Assembly: GCA_017443685.1 (NCBI GenBank)
Contig: JAFSYD010000118.1
Coordinates: forward strand, 1 to 7,374
Length of the DNA stretch: 7,374 nucleotides
Direction: 5' to 3'
Origin: Lachnospiraceae bacterium
Lineage (GTDB): Bacteria > Bacillota > Clostridia > Lachnospirales > Lachnospiraceae
Within the stretch, counting starts at the first letter, position 1; each line of letters starts with the position of its first letter. The translations under genes and the position numbers were made by a program. This document shows, one piece after another, positions 1 through 5,959 of the stretch. The notes under the pieces are model-generated. The model ran no database searches. It was not told the origin of the DNA and was given only the letters and a program-made list of their open reading frames with translations.

Positions 1-416
1 CTGATGATAATAAGGTGCGCAAGCAGAAGGCGGATGTGTTGGAGCTGTCCCGGATGTATCAGAGTATGTTAAGCGGTGCGCCGCTTGATGAAGGGACGAA
101 TGAGTTCATTTCGGATCTGAATAAGCGGTTTCGGCCACAGAAGGATTTTGAGACGACATATCTGCTTGACATACAGGGGAAAGCGAAGCCGCTTTATATC
201 GATGTTACGCCGGTGGGGATGGTCTGTGAGTACGCCGATCGCGAGGATGCGGAGGTTTTCCTGCAGATGGATCGGGATGTGATGATCGAGATCGTGGCGG
301 GCCGCAAAACCTTTCAGCGGTCATTCGCGACCGGTGAGCTCGTGGCAAGGGGCAACATTATGAACATCCGGATGCTTGATGAGATATTCCCTTTCGATGA
401 GAGCATCGGGGGATGA
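1..416 (+). CDS. SCP2 sterol-binding-like domain protein, C-terminal part (5' end outside window)
   Basis: The reading frame is open from the left edge (first whole codon at position 3, starting D-D-N-K) to the TGA at 414-416, so 137 residues are visible. A GTG at 15 could be read as a start, but no ribosome binding site precedes it and coding continues upstream, so I treat the gene as truncated by the window. The last 100 or so residues resemble an SCP2 (sterol carrier protein 2) fold: a beta-rich segment, then GRKTFQRSFATGELVARGN near the C-terminus, which matches the usual 'AF..G.l...G' lipid-pocket region. From memory, clostridial proteins with a similar lysine-rich linker and this C-terminus carry an N-terminal flavodoxin-like/NADPH-dependent FMN reductase domain; that part would lie upstream and is inference. 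Substrate and role are unknown. The HIT gene follows 31 bp downstream on the same strand and could be co-transcribed. Confidence 0.7.
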   Translation, partial: DDNKVRKQKADVLELSRMYQSMLSGAPLDEGTNEFISDLNKRFRPQKDFETTYLLDIQGKAKPLYIDVTPVGMVCEYADREDAEVFLQMDRDVMIEIVAGRKTFQRSFATGELVARGNIMNIRMLDEIFPFDESIGG

Positions 417-447
417 AATTATACACATATAAAAAAGGAGAACTGCA

Positions 448-855
448 ATGAGAGACGACTGCATTTTTTGTAAACTGGCGAATGGGATCATTCCCACGAA
501 CGCGATCTATGAAGACGAGGATTTTAAGGTGATCCTGGATGCCGCACCGGCGACGCGGGGTCATGCGCTGATCCTGCCGAAGGAACATTTTGCGAATATC
601 TATGAGATTTCGGATGAGATTGCGGCAAAGGTGATGCCGTTAGCGAAGAAGCTTGCTTCGCATATGACCCAAAGGCTGGAATGCGAGGGCTTTAACATCG
701 TGCAGAACAACGGAACGGTTGCGGGGCAGACGGTATTCCATTTTCATACGCATCTGATCCCGCGTTACGAAGGAAAGAAGCCCATCCTCGGCTGGTCGCA
801 CGAAGATTTCACCGAGGACGAGATGAGGGAGATCAAAGAGCTGCTTGCAATGTAA
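448..855 (+). CDS. HIT family (histidine triad, HinT-like) nucleotide hydrolase
   Basis: This is a complete 135-residue protein, the usual length for a bacterial HIT/HinT protein. AAGGAG at 435-440 sits 7 bases before the ATG. The histidine triad is visible as H98-F-H100-T-H102 followed by LIPR; by family analogy H100 is the nucleophile that takes the AMP moiety. The upstream NNGTVAGQTVFH (residues 87-98) is the typical nucleotide-binding lead-in. The N-terminal C5-x2-C8 together with H47 and H98 resembles the zinc site seen in several Bacillota HIT proteins. Family members hydrolyse purine nucleoside phosphoramidates and adenylates, including aminoacyl-adenylates, in the cytosol; the physiological substrate here cannot be deduced. 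The gene ends 41 bp from the convergent murG stop, with no clear terminator between them. Confidence 0.95.
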   Translation: MRDDCIFCKLANGIIPTNAIYEDEDFKVILDAAPATRGHALILPKEHFANIYEISDEIAAKVMPLAKKLASHMTQRLECEGFNIVQNNGTVAGQTVFHFHTHLIPRYEGKKPILGWSHEDFTEDEMREIKELLAM

Positions 856-896
856 AGCCGGCAGCGATCGTTTGGGACTGTTTATGAGCAGGAGCG

Positions 897-1967
897 TCAG
901 CGTCCTTCGGTGCAGGCGGTTAAGAGTTCCACAATGATCCTTACGCTGTCCTGCTGCTTGCTTGTGCGCATGGCCTTAATATAATCCTCGCGGTGATCCC
1001 GCACGTAAAGAATCGCCTGTACGAGCGATTCTTTTGTTACGCTCTCTTCCTCCATATAGTAAGAGAACCCTTGCTTTTCAAAAGATTTCGCGTTTAAGAT
1101 CTGGTCGCCGCGGCTTGCGTTCCGGGACAGGGGCACTAAGATGTTCGGCTTTCTTAAGGCAAGGATCTCGCAGATCGCATTCGCACCGGCACGGGAAAGA
1201 AGAAGGTCGGCAGCGGCAAAAAAGTCGGGGAGATCCTCGCTTACATATTCGAATTGACGGTAGCCCGGGATGCCATCCTTCGATGGATCGAGATTGCCCT
1301 TTCCGCAAAGATGGATAATCTGAAAGTCGGGCAGCAGTTCATCGAGCGCATCCCGTAAAGCGGTATTGATGAAGACAGAGCCAATGCTTCCGCCCATGAT
1401 CATCAGTATGGGCTTTTCCTCCGAAAAGCCAAGCGTACGAAGCGCTCTTTCCCTGTCGCCATGGCGTAATTCCTCGCGGATCGGTGAGCCGGTAAGGACG
1501 GCCTTGTCTGCCGGAAGATGCTGTAAGGTTTCCGGGAAATTGCAGCATACTTTTGTTGCACCGCGGATGGCGATCTTATTCGCAAGTCCCGGTGTCATAT
1601 CGGATTCGTGGATGATCGCGGGAATGTGCAGCTGCCTTGCGGCAAGCACGACCGGAACCGAAACGAAGCCGCCCTTCGAGAATACGACATCCGGCTTTAA
1701 GTGACGCAAAAGATGCAGCGCCTGACCGTAGCCCTTGATGACGCGGAACGGATCCGTGAAATTCTTCCAGTCGAAATAGCGGCGCAGCTGTCCCGAGGCG
1801 ATCGGGTAGTAGGGAACGTGTGCGTCCTTAATCAGCTGCTTTTCGATGCCCTCGTAAGAGCCGATGTAGCTCACCGTAAAGTCCGCTTCCTTTAAAGCCG
1901 GAAGCAGGGCCAGATTCGGGGTGACATGTCCGGCAGTTCCGCCGCCGGTTAAAACGATCTTTTTCAT
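897..1967 (-). CDS. murG: UDP-N-acetylglucosamine--N-acetylmuramyl-(pentapeptide) pyrophosphoryl-undecaprenol GlcNAc transferase
   Basis: MurG adds GlcNAc to lipid I to make lipid II, the last cytoplasmic step of peptidoglycan precursor synthesis, at the inner face of the membrane. I start the protein at the ATG complementary to 1965-1967, giving 356 residues (E. coli MurG has 355). It opens with MKKIVLTGGGTAGHVTPN, the family's N-terminal glycine loop (residues 8-14). Other hallmarks are the SKGGFVSVP segment (97-105), HESDMTPGLAN (120-130), the second glycine loop MGGSIGS (191-197), and the UDP-GlcNAc-binding region SRAGANAICEILA (258-270) followed by PLSRNASRGDQILNA (279-293), the clostridial variant. 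An in-frame ATG 16 codons upstream (2013-2015) is rejected: it lies inside the apparent -10 box, and a good AAGAGGA precedes the chosen ATG by 6 bases. The gene stands alone on this strand, outside a dcw cell-wall cluster. Confidence 0.96.
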   Translation of the reverse strand: MKKIVLTGGGTAGHVTPNLALLPALKEADFTVSYIGSYEGIEKQLIKDAHVPYYPIASGQLRRYFDWKNFTDPFRVIKGYGQALHLLRHLKPDVVFSKGGFVSVPVVLAARQLHIPAIIHESDMTPGLANKIAIRGATKVCCNFPETLQHLPADKAVLTGSPIREELRHGDRERALRTLGFSEEKPILMIMGGSIGSVFINTALRDALDELLPDFQIIHLCGKGNLDPSKDGIPGYRQFEYVSEDLPDFFAAADLLLSRAGANAICEILALRKPNILVPLSRNASRGDQILNAKSFEKQGFSYYMEEESVTKESLVQAILYVRDHREDYIKAMRTSKQQDSVRIIVELLTACTEGR

Positions 1968-1973
1968 GGGATA

Positions 1974-1980
1974 TCCTCTT
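1974..1980 (-). promoter_or_regulatory. ribosome binding site that fixes the murG start
   Basis: On the minus strand AAGAGGA lies 6 bases ahead of the ATG at 1967. It sits between the two possible in-frame ATGs and so supports the shorter reading, which begins directly with the family's conserved N-terminal beta strand and glycine loop. Confidence 0.75.
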
Positions 1981-2013
1981 TTTGTAGGGAAATGCAAACT
2001 CTTTTCTTTTGCC

Positions 2014-2042
2014 ATTATAGCAGAAGAATGCGCTAAGGAAAA
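2014..2042 (-). promoter_or_regulatory. putative sigma-A promoter of murG
   Basis: Reading the minus strand, a consensus TATAAT lies at 2019-2014. Seventeen bases upstream is TTTTCC (2042-2037), a weak -35 matching TTGACA at three of six positions. Transcription would begin near 2007, giving a leader of about 40 bases that includes the AAGAGGA ribosome binding site. The -35 overlaps one arm of the inverted repeat at 2039-2065. The -10 is clear; the -35 is poor, so an activator or a non-canonical upstream element is possible. Confidence 0.55.
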
Positions 2043-2065
2043 GCCTGAGGGAAGGGAAGGCTTTT
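2039..2065. repeat. 8-bp inverted repeat between the murG and argF promoters (possible operator)
   Basis: AAAAGCCT (2039-2046) and AGGCTTTT (2058-2065) are perfect inverted repeats separated by 11 purine-rich bases. The left arm overlaps the putative murG -35, and the right arm ends 4 bp before the putative argF -35. A dimeric regulator bound here could affect both divergent promoters. It could also form a terminator-like hairpin, but no gene ends nearby. It does not resemble the ArgR box (TGAAT-AT-rich-ATTCA), so I assign no regulator. Confidence 0.4.
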
Positions 2066-2069
2066 GGAT

Positions 2070-2098
2070 TTGTATTTTTCGTCGGAATATGGTAAGAT
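2070..2098 (+). promoter_or_regulatory. putative sigma-A promoter of argF
   Basis: TTGTAT (2070-2075) and TAAGAT (2093-2098) are separated by exactly 17 bp, with matches of three of six and four of six to the consensus. The start would fall near 2105, about 33 bases before the argF ATG. The AT-rich stretch after it (2101-2120, with TGCAGTATTT and TTATATCA ends) is loosely palindromic and could be a degenerate arginine-repressor site, but the match is too weak to call. Confidence 0.5.
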
Positions 2099-2137
2099 TT
2101 TGCAGTATTTTTTTATATCACGAAAGGAGCCGTATCA

Positions 2138-3127
2138 ATGAATTTACAGGGCAGGAACTTTCTGAAAATGAAGGATTTTACCGCGGAGGAGATCATGTAT
2201 CTGATCGACACGGCGGCGGAATTAAAGGAGAAGAAGAAAAACGGAACGCGTCATGACGACCTGCGAGGGAAGAATATCGTTTTGATCTTTGAGAAAACGA
2301 GCACACGCACCCGCTGCTCTTTTGAGGTGGCGGCTTTTGATCTCGGTATGGGCGTCACATACCTTGATCCGGCTTGTTCGCAGATCGGAAAGAAGGAGAG
2401 CATCGCGGATTCCGCGCGCGTTTTGGGACGGATGTACGACGGGATCGAGTACCGCGGCTACGGACAGGAGATCGTAGAGGAGCTTGCCAAATATGCGGGT
2501 GTTCCCGTGTGGAACGGACTGACGAATGAAGCGCATCCGACACAGATGATCGCCGATATGCTGACGATCCGCGAGCATCTCGGAAAGCTTGCGGGACTGA
2601 AGTTCGTCTATATGGGGGACGCACGGTATAATATGGCGAATTCCCTGATGGTGACTTGCGCGAAGCTGGGAATGCACTTTGTTGCATGTACGAATGCGGC
2701 ATATTTCCCTGCGGAGGATCTGGTCGAATACGCGAAGGCGGAGGCGGCAAAGTCCGGCGGTTCGGTGATGCTGACCGAAAGTGTTGAGAACGGCTGTCGG
2801 GACGCGGACGTCGTTTATACGGATGTCTGGGTGTCGATGGGAGAGCCCGAGGAAGTATGGGAGGAGCGCATCCGGGCATTAAAGGATTATCAGGTGAACA
2901 GCCGCGCGCTTTCTTTTGCAAAAGATAATGTGCTTTTTATGCACTGTCTGCCGGCGTTCCACGATCTGAAAACAACGATCGGAAAAGAGATCCATGAGAA
3001 ATTCGGTCTGACGGAAATGGAAGTGACGGACGAAGTGTTCGAAGGTGAACACTCGGTCGTTTTTGACGAAGCGGAGAACAGGATGCATACGATCAAGGCA
3101 GTGATGTATGCGACGATGCCGCGCTGA
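2138..3127 (+). CDS. argF: ornithine carbamoyltransferase
   Basis: This enzyme condenses ornithine and carbamoyl phosphate to citrulline in the cytosol, and in arginine deiminase pathways a related form runs in reverse. The 329-residue protein is complete. AAAGGAG at 2123-2129 sits 8 bases before the ATG. The carbamoyl-phosphate loop S55-T-R-T-R59 lies within [15 protein letters not shown] is at 133-136, the ornithine-binding D229-VWVSMGE236 region is present, and the catalytic HCLPAFHD starts at H269. The C-terminus [25 protein letters not shown] is very close to the E. coli ArgF/ArgI form. Sequence alone cannot separate the anabolic (ArgF) from the catabolic (ArcB) role; no other arg or arc gene is in the window, and I use argF as the default symbol. 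It appears to head an operon with birA, which begins 78 bp downstream in the same reading frame. Confidence 0.95.
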   Translation: MNLQGRNFLKMKDFTAEEIMYLIDTAAELKEKKKNGTRHDDLRGKNIVLIFEKTSTRTRCSFEVAAFDLGMGVTYLDPACSQIGKKESIADSARVLGRMYDGIEYRGYGQEIVEELAKYAGVPVWNGLTNEAHPTQMIADMLTIREHLGKLAGLKFVYMGDARYNMANSLMVTCAKLGMHFVACTNAAYFPAEDLVEYAKAEAAKSGGSVMLTESVENGCRDADVVYTDVWVSMGEPEEVWEERIRALKDYQVNSRALSFAKDNVLFMHCLPAFHDLKTTIGKEIHEKFGLTEMEVTDEVFEGEHSVVFDEAENRMHTIKAVMYATMPR

Positions 3128-3164
3128 CGGAGGGACGTATTCGAGCCCACGGAAGGAAGCGCGG

Positions 3165-3209
3165 ATGACGGGCGAAAAGTTCACGGAGCATACATCGGAA
3201 CGCAAATGA
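3165..3209 (+). CDS. possible 14-codon ORF overlapping the birA start
   Basis: ATG at 3165 opens MTGEKFTEHTSERK and stops with TGA at 3207-3209, overlapping the birA ATG (3206-3208) as AATGA. AGGA at 3154-3157, within GGAAGGAAG, lies 7 bases before this ATG, a better ribosome binding site than birA's own. It may be a translated leader that couples ribosomes into birA, or it may be chance. I do not recognise the peptide. Confidence 0.3.
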   Translation: MTGEKFTEHTSERK

Positions 3210-4096
3210 CGGAACAAGAGATCACCTTATTATATCAATATGTGGAAGAAACGGATTCGACCAATACACAGCTGAAAAAAGCTGCCATGAAATGTGCCCC
3301 CGAAGGAACGGTACTGTCTGCCGGGCGCCAAACGGCAGGGCGCGGACGCAGCGGTCATACATGGGAATCACCGAAGGACGTATCCGTGTATTCGAGCCTG
3401 CTGTTATACCCGGAAAAAATACCCGTTGAACGGATTCCCCTTTTGACCCCGCTTGCCGCGCTTGCGGTATGTGATGCCATCGAGCAGATGACCGGATTGT
3501 CAGCGCAGATCAAGTGGGTCAATGACGTGTTGCTTTCCGAAAAAAAAGTATGCGGGATCTTGACGGAGCGGATTTTGACCGCGGACGGACGGCAGGCAGT
3601 CATCGTCGGGATCGGGATCAATGTGCACCAGAGAAAGTTTCCCTGCGGGCTGACCGGGATCGCGACGAGCATCGACATCGAGACGGCGCGTTGTGCGGGA
3701 TTGTCCGATGAAGAGAGGGATGGAACGCCGGCGTATCAAACGGCTGCAGGAAATGCAGACGAACGACGGAACCGATCGAAGGAGAGGGTGACGCAAAACG
3801 CACTTTGTCCGGTAAAACGGCGGAGCCTGACGGAAGCGGTATGGCGCAGATTTTTGTTTTACTACACAGCTTTTTTGCGCGTACAGGATCTCGGCTTCGT
3901 CCGCGGGGTTTACAATGACCGGCTGGTGAATAATGGCCGCGCATGCCGTGTACTGGATCCGAACGGCGTCTATGAAGGGACGGCGCTCGGCATAGATGAG
4001 AAGGGACGTCTTCTGATCAGAGAGCGATCCGCCGGGACGGTTCGTGCGGTGGATGCCGGAGAGGTCAGTGTGAGAGGGATTTACGGATATGTTTGA
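3206..4096 (+). CDS. birA: biotin--[acetyl-CoA-carboxylase] ligase, without DNA-binding domain
   Basis: This enzyme activates biotin with ATP to biotinoyl-5'-AMP and transfers it to the lysine of biotin carboxyl carrier domains. The 296-residue protein begins directly with the catalytic domain: EETDSTN (14-20), the biotinoyl-AMP loop GRGRSG (45-50, usually GRGRRG), KWVND (103-107) with the catalytic-site lysine K103, GILTE (117-121), and GIGINV (135-140). An SH3-like C-terminal domain covers about 240-290. The N-terminal winged helix of bifunctional BirA is absent and there is no start codon upstream in frame before the argF stop, so this is a monofunctional (class I) ligase that should not repress biotin genes. 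Residues about 160-206 are an extra charged, arginine-rich segment not expected in the family. The start has only GGAA close upstream, so translation may be coupled. Its end overlaps the next gene by 8 bases. Confidence 0.93.
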   Translation: MTEQEITLLYQYVEETDSTNTQLKKAAMKCAPEGTVLSAGRQTAGRGRSGHTWESPKDVSVYSSLLLYPEKIPVERIPLLTPLAALAVCDAIEQMTGLSAQIKWVNDVLLSEKKVCGILTERILTADGRQAVIVGIGINVHQRKFPCGLTGIATSIDIETARCAGLSDEERDGTPAYQTAAGNADERRNRSKERVTQNALCPVKRRSLTEAVWRRFLFYYTAFLRVQDLGFVRGVYNDRLVNNGRACRVLDPNGVYEGTALGIDEKGRLLIRERSAGTVRAVDAGEVSVRGIYGYV

Positions 4097-4421
4097 CGAA
4101 GAAGGAATGGTGCTCTGTGGCGCGAGTGTATATACGCAGAAGTATTACCTCAATGAAAATTTTGACGGACTGCCGGAGGGGATAAAGGAGGAGCTGAAGA
4201 TCATCTGTGTGCTCTATACCGAAGATGTCGGCGGTACGATCCGGCTCGTTTTTGACGAAGACGGGAAGCTGGAGATCGTGGTCGATCACGAGGAGGACGA
4301 TATCCTTTTTGACGAGATCGGAAGTGCGTTGAAGGTCAAGCAGATGCGGCGCGAAAAGGCAGAGCTGTTCGAGGCAATGGAAATGTATTACCGTATCTTT
4401 TTTCTGGGAGAGGACGAATGA
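4089..4421 (+). CDS. uncharacterised small acidic protein, DUF6145-like
   Basis: This 110-residue protein has no known function. I recognise it from memory as resembling a family found in Lachnospiraceae (DUF6145) because of VLCGASVYTQKYYLN near the N-terminus, IICVLYTEDVGG (38-49), LFDEIGSALK (73-82), and a C-terminal EMYYRIFFLGE. It is strongly acidic, with no signal peptide, membrane segment or catalytic motif; strands are likely in the first two thirds and a charged helix at about 83-103. The ATG overlaps the end of birA by 8 bases, and GAGAGGG (4072-4078) inside birA, 10 bases upstream, serves as ribosome binding site. Its TGA overlaps the dusB ATG as ATGA. This tight overlap on both sides suggests coordinated translation with birA and dusB, but no specific role can be deduced. 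Confidence 0.85.
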   Translation: MFDEEGMVLCGASVYTQKYYLNENFDGLPEGIKEELKIICVLYTEDVGGTIRLVFDEDGKLEIVVDHEEDDILFDEIGSALKVKQMRREKAELFEAMEMYYRIFFLGEDE

Positions 4422-5398
4422 ATTCGCCGATCCGTCCGCTTTCGATCGGCAATGTCACCCTGGAGAACAACCTGATCCTCGGGCCGATGGCCGGGGTGTG
4501 CGACGCGCCGTTTCGGCTGCTGTGCCGGGAACAGGGAGCGGGGCTCGTGTGTATGGAAATGATCTCAGCCAAGGCGTTGTTTTTCAAAAACAAAAAAACG
4601 CGGACGCTGATGTTCACCTGCCCTGACGAGCATCCGGTCAGCCTTCAGCTGTTCGGGTCGGATCCCGAATGCATGAGCGAAATGGCAAAGGAGATCGAGG
4701 ACGCCGATTTCGAAATCCTGGATATCAATATGGGCTGCCCGGTGCCGAAGGTCGTGGGCAACGGCGACGGGAGTGCACTGATGAAGGATCCCGTATTGGC
4801 GGGAAGGATCATTGAGGCTTGCGTAAAAGCCATCGATAAACCGGTTACGGTGAAGATCCGAAAAGGGTTCGACGAAGCACATGTGAATGCTGTGGAGATC
4901 GCGCATATTGCCGAAGAAAGCGGGGCGGCCGCGGTGGCGGTGCATGCGCGGACGAGGGAGCAGTATTATACCGGGAAGGCGGACTGGGACATCATAAGAC
5001 AGGTAAAAGAGGCGGTGAAAATCCCGGTGATCGGAAACGGCGACCTGCGGACGGCGGAGGATGTGCGCCGGATGTCGGCGACGACCGGCTGCGACGGATT
5101 TATGATCGCACGCGCGGCGCAGGGCGACCCGTGGATATTTGATCGGATCCTTACGGAGCTTTCTACCGGAGAAACGAAAAAAAAGCCCGGATTTGATGCG
5201 ATCGCGGATACGATCCTGCGGCAGGCGCGGATGCAGATCGACTATAAGGGCGAGTATGCAGCAATGCGGGAAATGCGCAAACACGCGGCATGGTATATGA
5301 CGGGAGTTGCCGGAGCGGCAAAGCTGCGTGGGGCCGTTAACGAGGTCGAGACGTATGAGCAATTGGAAAATCTCCTGAAAAGCCTGCCGGTTTCTTGA
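4418..5398 (+). CDS. dusB: tRNA-dihydrouridine synthase (DusB type)
   Basis: An FMN enzyme that uses NADPH to reduce specific uridines in the tRNA D-loop region to dihydrouridine. The 326-residue protein has the family's TIM-barrel marks: LGPMAGVCDAPFR (21-33) at the FMN site, NMGCPVPKVV (104-113) with catalytic C107, NGDGSALMK (115-123), K146 in VKIRKGF, HARTREQYYTG (176-186), the phosphate-binding GNGD (206-209), and ARAAQGDPWIF (231-241), which are typical of the DusB subgroup. A helical C-terminal tRNA-binding domain covers about 255-326. The ATG overlaps the preceding TGA by four bases (ATGA), with GGAGAGGA at 4407-4414 just ahead. It looks like the last gene of the argF-birA-DUF6145-dusB operon. 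The next gene has its own promoter, whose -35 covers the dusB stop codon. Confidence 0.95.
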   Translation: MNSPIRPLSIGNVTLENNLILGPMAGVCDAPFRLLCREQGAGLVCMEMISAKALFFKNKKTRTLMFTCPDEHPVSLQLFGSDPECMSEMAKEIEDADFEILDINMGCPVPKVVGNGDGSALMKDPVLAGRIIEACVKAIDKPVTVKIRKGFDEAHVNAVEIAHIAEESGAAAVAVHARTREQYYTGKADWDIIRQVKEAVKIPVIGNGDLRTAEDVRRMSATTGCDGFMIARAAQGDPWIFDRILTELSTGETKKKPGFDAIADTILRQARMQIDYKGEYAAMREMRKHAAWYMTGVAGAAKLRGAVNEVETYEQLENLLKSLPVS

Positions 5399-5423
5399 CA
5401 AACAAGGGGCTAAACCATATAAT
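5395..5423 (+). promoter_or_regulatory. consensus sigma-A promoter of greA
   Basis: TTGACA (5395-5400) and TATAAT (5418-5423) both match the consensus exactly and are 17 bp apart, the optimal spacing. The TGA inside the -35 is the dusB stop codon. Transcription should begin near 5430, leaving a leader of about 35 bases before greA. There is no extended -10 TG. This is the strongest promoter-like sequence in the window and probably drives greA constitutively, with lysS reached by readthrough. Confidence 0.88.
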
Positions 5424-5434
5424 ACATTTGGTTT
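5412..5434 (+). repeat. 6-bp inverted repeat flanking the greA -10 box
   Basis: AAACCA (5412-5417) and TGGTTT (5429-5434) are perfect inverted repeats on either side of TATAAT, with 11 bases between them; the right arm runs into TTTTTT (5432-5437). It could be an operator over the -10, or a weak terminator for transcripts coming from dusB. The stem has only two G-C pairs, so either role is tentative. Confidence 0.3.
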
Positions 5435-5465
5435 TTTGTGAATTTTTCAGTAAGCGAGGGAAACA

Positions 5466-5951
5466 ATGGCGGAAAAAAAGAACATTCTGACCTATAAAGG
5501 ATTGCAGGATTTGGAGAATGAGCTGCAGGATCTGAAGGTGAACCGGCGGCGTGAGATCGCGGCTAAGATCAAAGAGGCGCGGGCGCAGGGTGACCTTTCC
5601 GAGAACGCGGAGTATGACGCGGCGAAGGATGAGCAGCGTGACATAGAGGCGCGGATCGAAGAGATCGAAAAGATTTTGAAAAACGCCGAGGTCATCGTGG
5701 AGGAAGAGGTCGAGTTAGATAAGATCAATGTCGGCTGTCACATCAAGATCCTTGACATCGAGTATGATGAGGAGCTCGAATATAATCTGGTCGGTTCCAC
5801 CGAGGCGAACAGCCTGAAGGGGAGCATATCCAACGAATCGCCTTTGGGCAGCGCATTGATCGGGGCAAAGGTCGGCGACGTCGTGACGGCATCTACGGAG
5901 TTCGGGGATTTCAAATACAAGGTGCTCGAGATCGAACGGTCAAATAAATGA
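5466..5951 (+). CDS. greA: transcription elongation factor GreA
   Basis: GreA enters the RNA polymerase secondary channel and stimulates cleavage of backtracked transcripts. The 161-residue protein has the normal length and both domains: an N-terminal antiparallel coiled coil (about 12-75) whose tip carries GDLSENAEYDAAK, with the acidic tip residues D43 and E46 that help bind the catalytic Mg2+, and a C-terminal FKBP-like domain (about 80-158) with the ISNESPLGSALIG motif (121-133). The ATG is preceded by GCGAGGG ending five bases upstream. It has its own consensus promoter and is followed by an intrinsic terminator, so it may be made largely as a monocistronic message, although lysS lies only 73 bp downstream on the same strand. 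Confidence 0.97.
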   Translation: MAEKKNILTYKGLQDLENELQDLKVNRRREIAAKIKEARAQGDLSENAEYDAAKDEQRDIEARIEEIEKILKNAEVIVEEEVELDKINVGCHIKILDIEYDEELEYNLVGSTEANSLKGSISNESPLGSALIGAKVGDVVTASTEFGDFKYKVLEIERSNK

Positions 5952-5959
5952 CGGGAAAA

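Noticed and set aside
15..416. GTG at 15 as a true start of the first gene
   Set aside because: The frame stays open to the left edge, no ribosome binding site precedes the GTG, and the sequence before it fits the same protein family.
840..865. Hairpin GCTGC/GCAGC around the HIT stop codon as a terminator
   Set aside because: The stem is only 5 bp with a 16-base loop and no T run follows on either strand.
2101..2120. Arginine repressor (ArgR) box before argF
   Set aside because: The stretch is AT-rich and loosely palindromic but lacks clear TGAAT/ATTCA half sites; too degenerate to annotate.
2222..2921. Long minus-strand open frames opposite argF (151 and 188 codons)
   Set aside because: Both overlap a complete, motif-supported argF and encode low-complexity Arg/Pro/Ser-rich sequence typical of antisense frames.
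4565..5401. 278-codon open frame on the minus strand opposite dusB
   Set aside because: It is the antisense shadow of a clear dusB gene; the protein is rich in Arg/His/Pro with no recognisable domain.
5752..5786. TTGACA (5752-5757) and TATAAT (5781-5786) inside greA as a promoter for lysS
   Set aside because: The spacer is 23 bp, too long for sigma-A, and neither hexamer has a partner at 16-18 bp. Both fall in conserved greA coding sequence.
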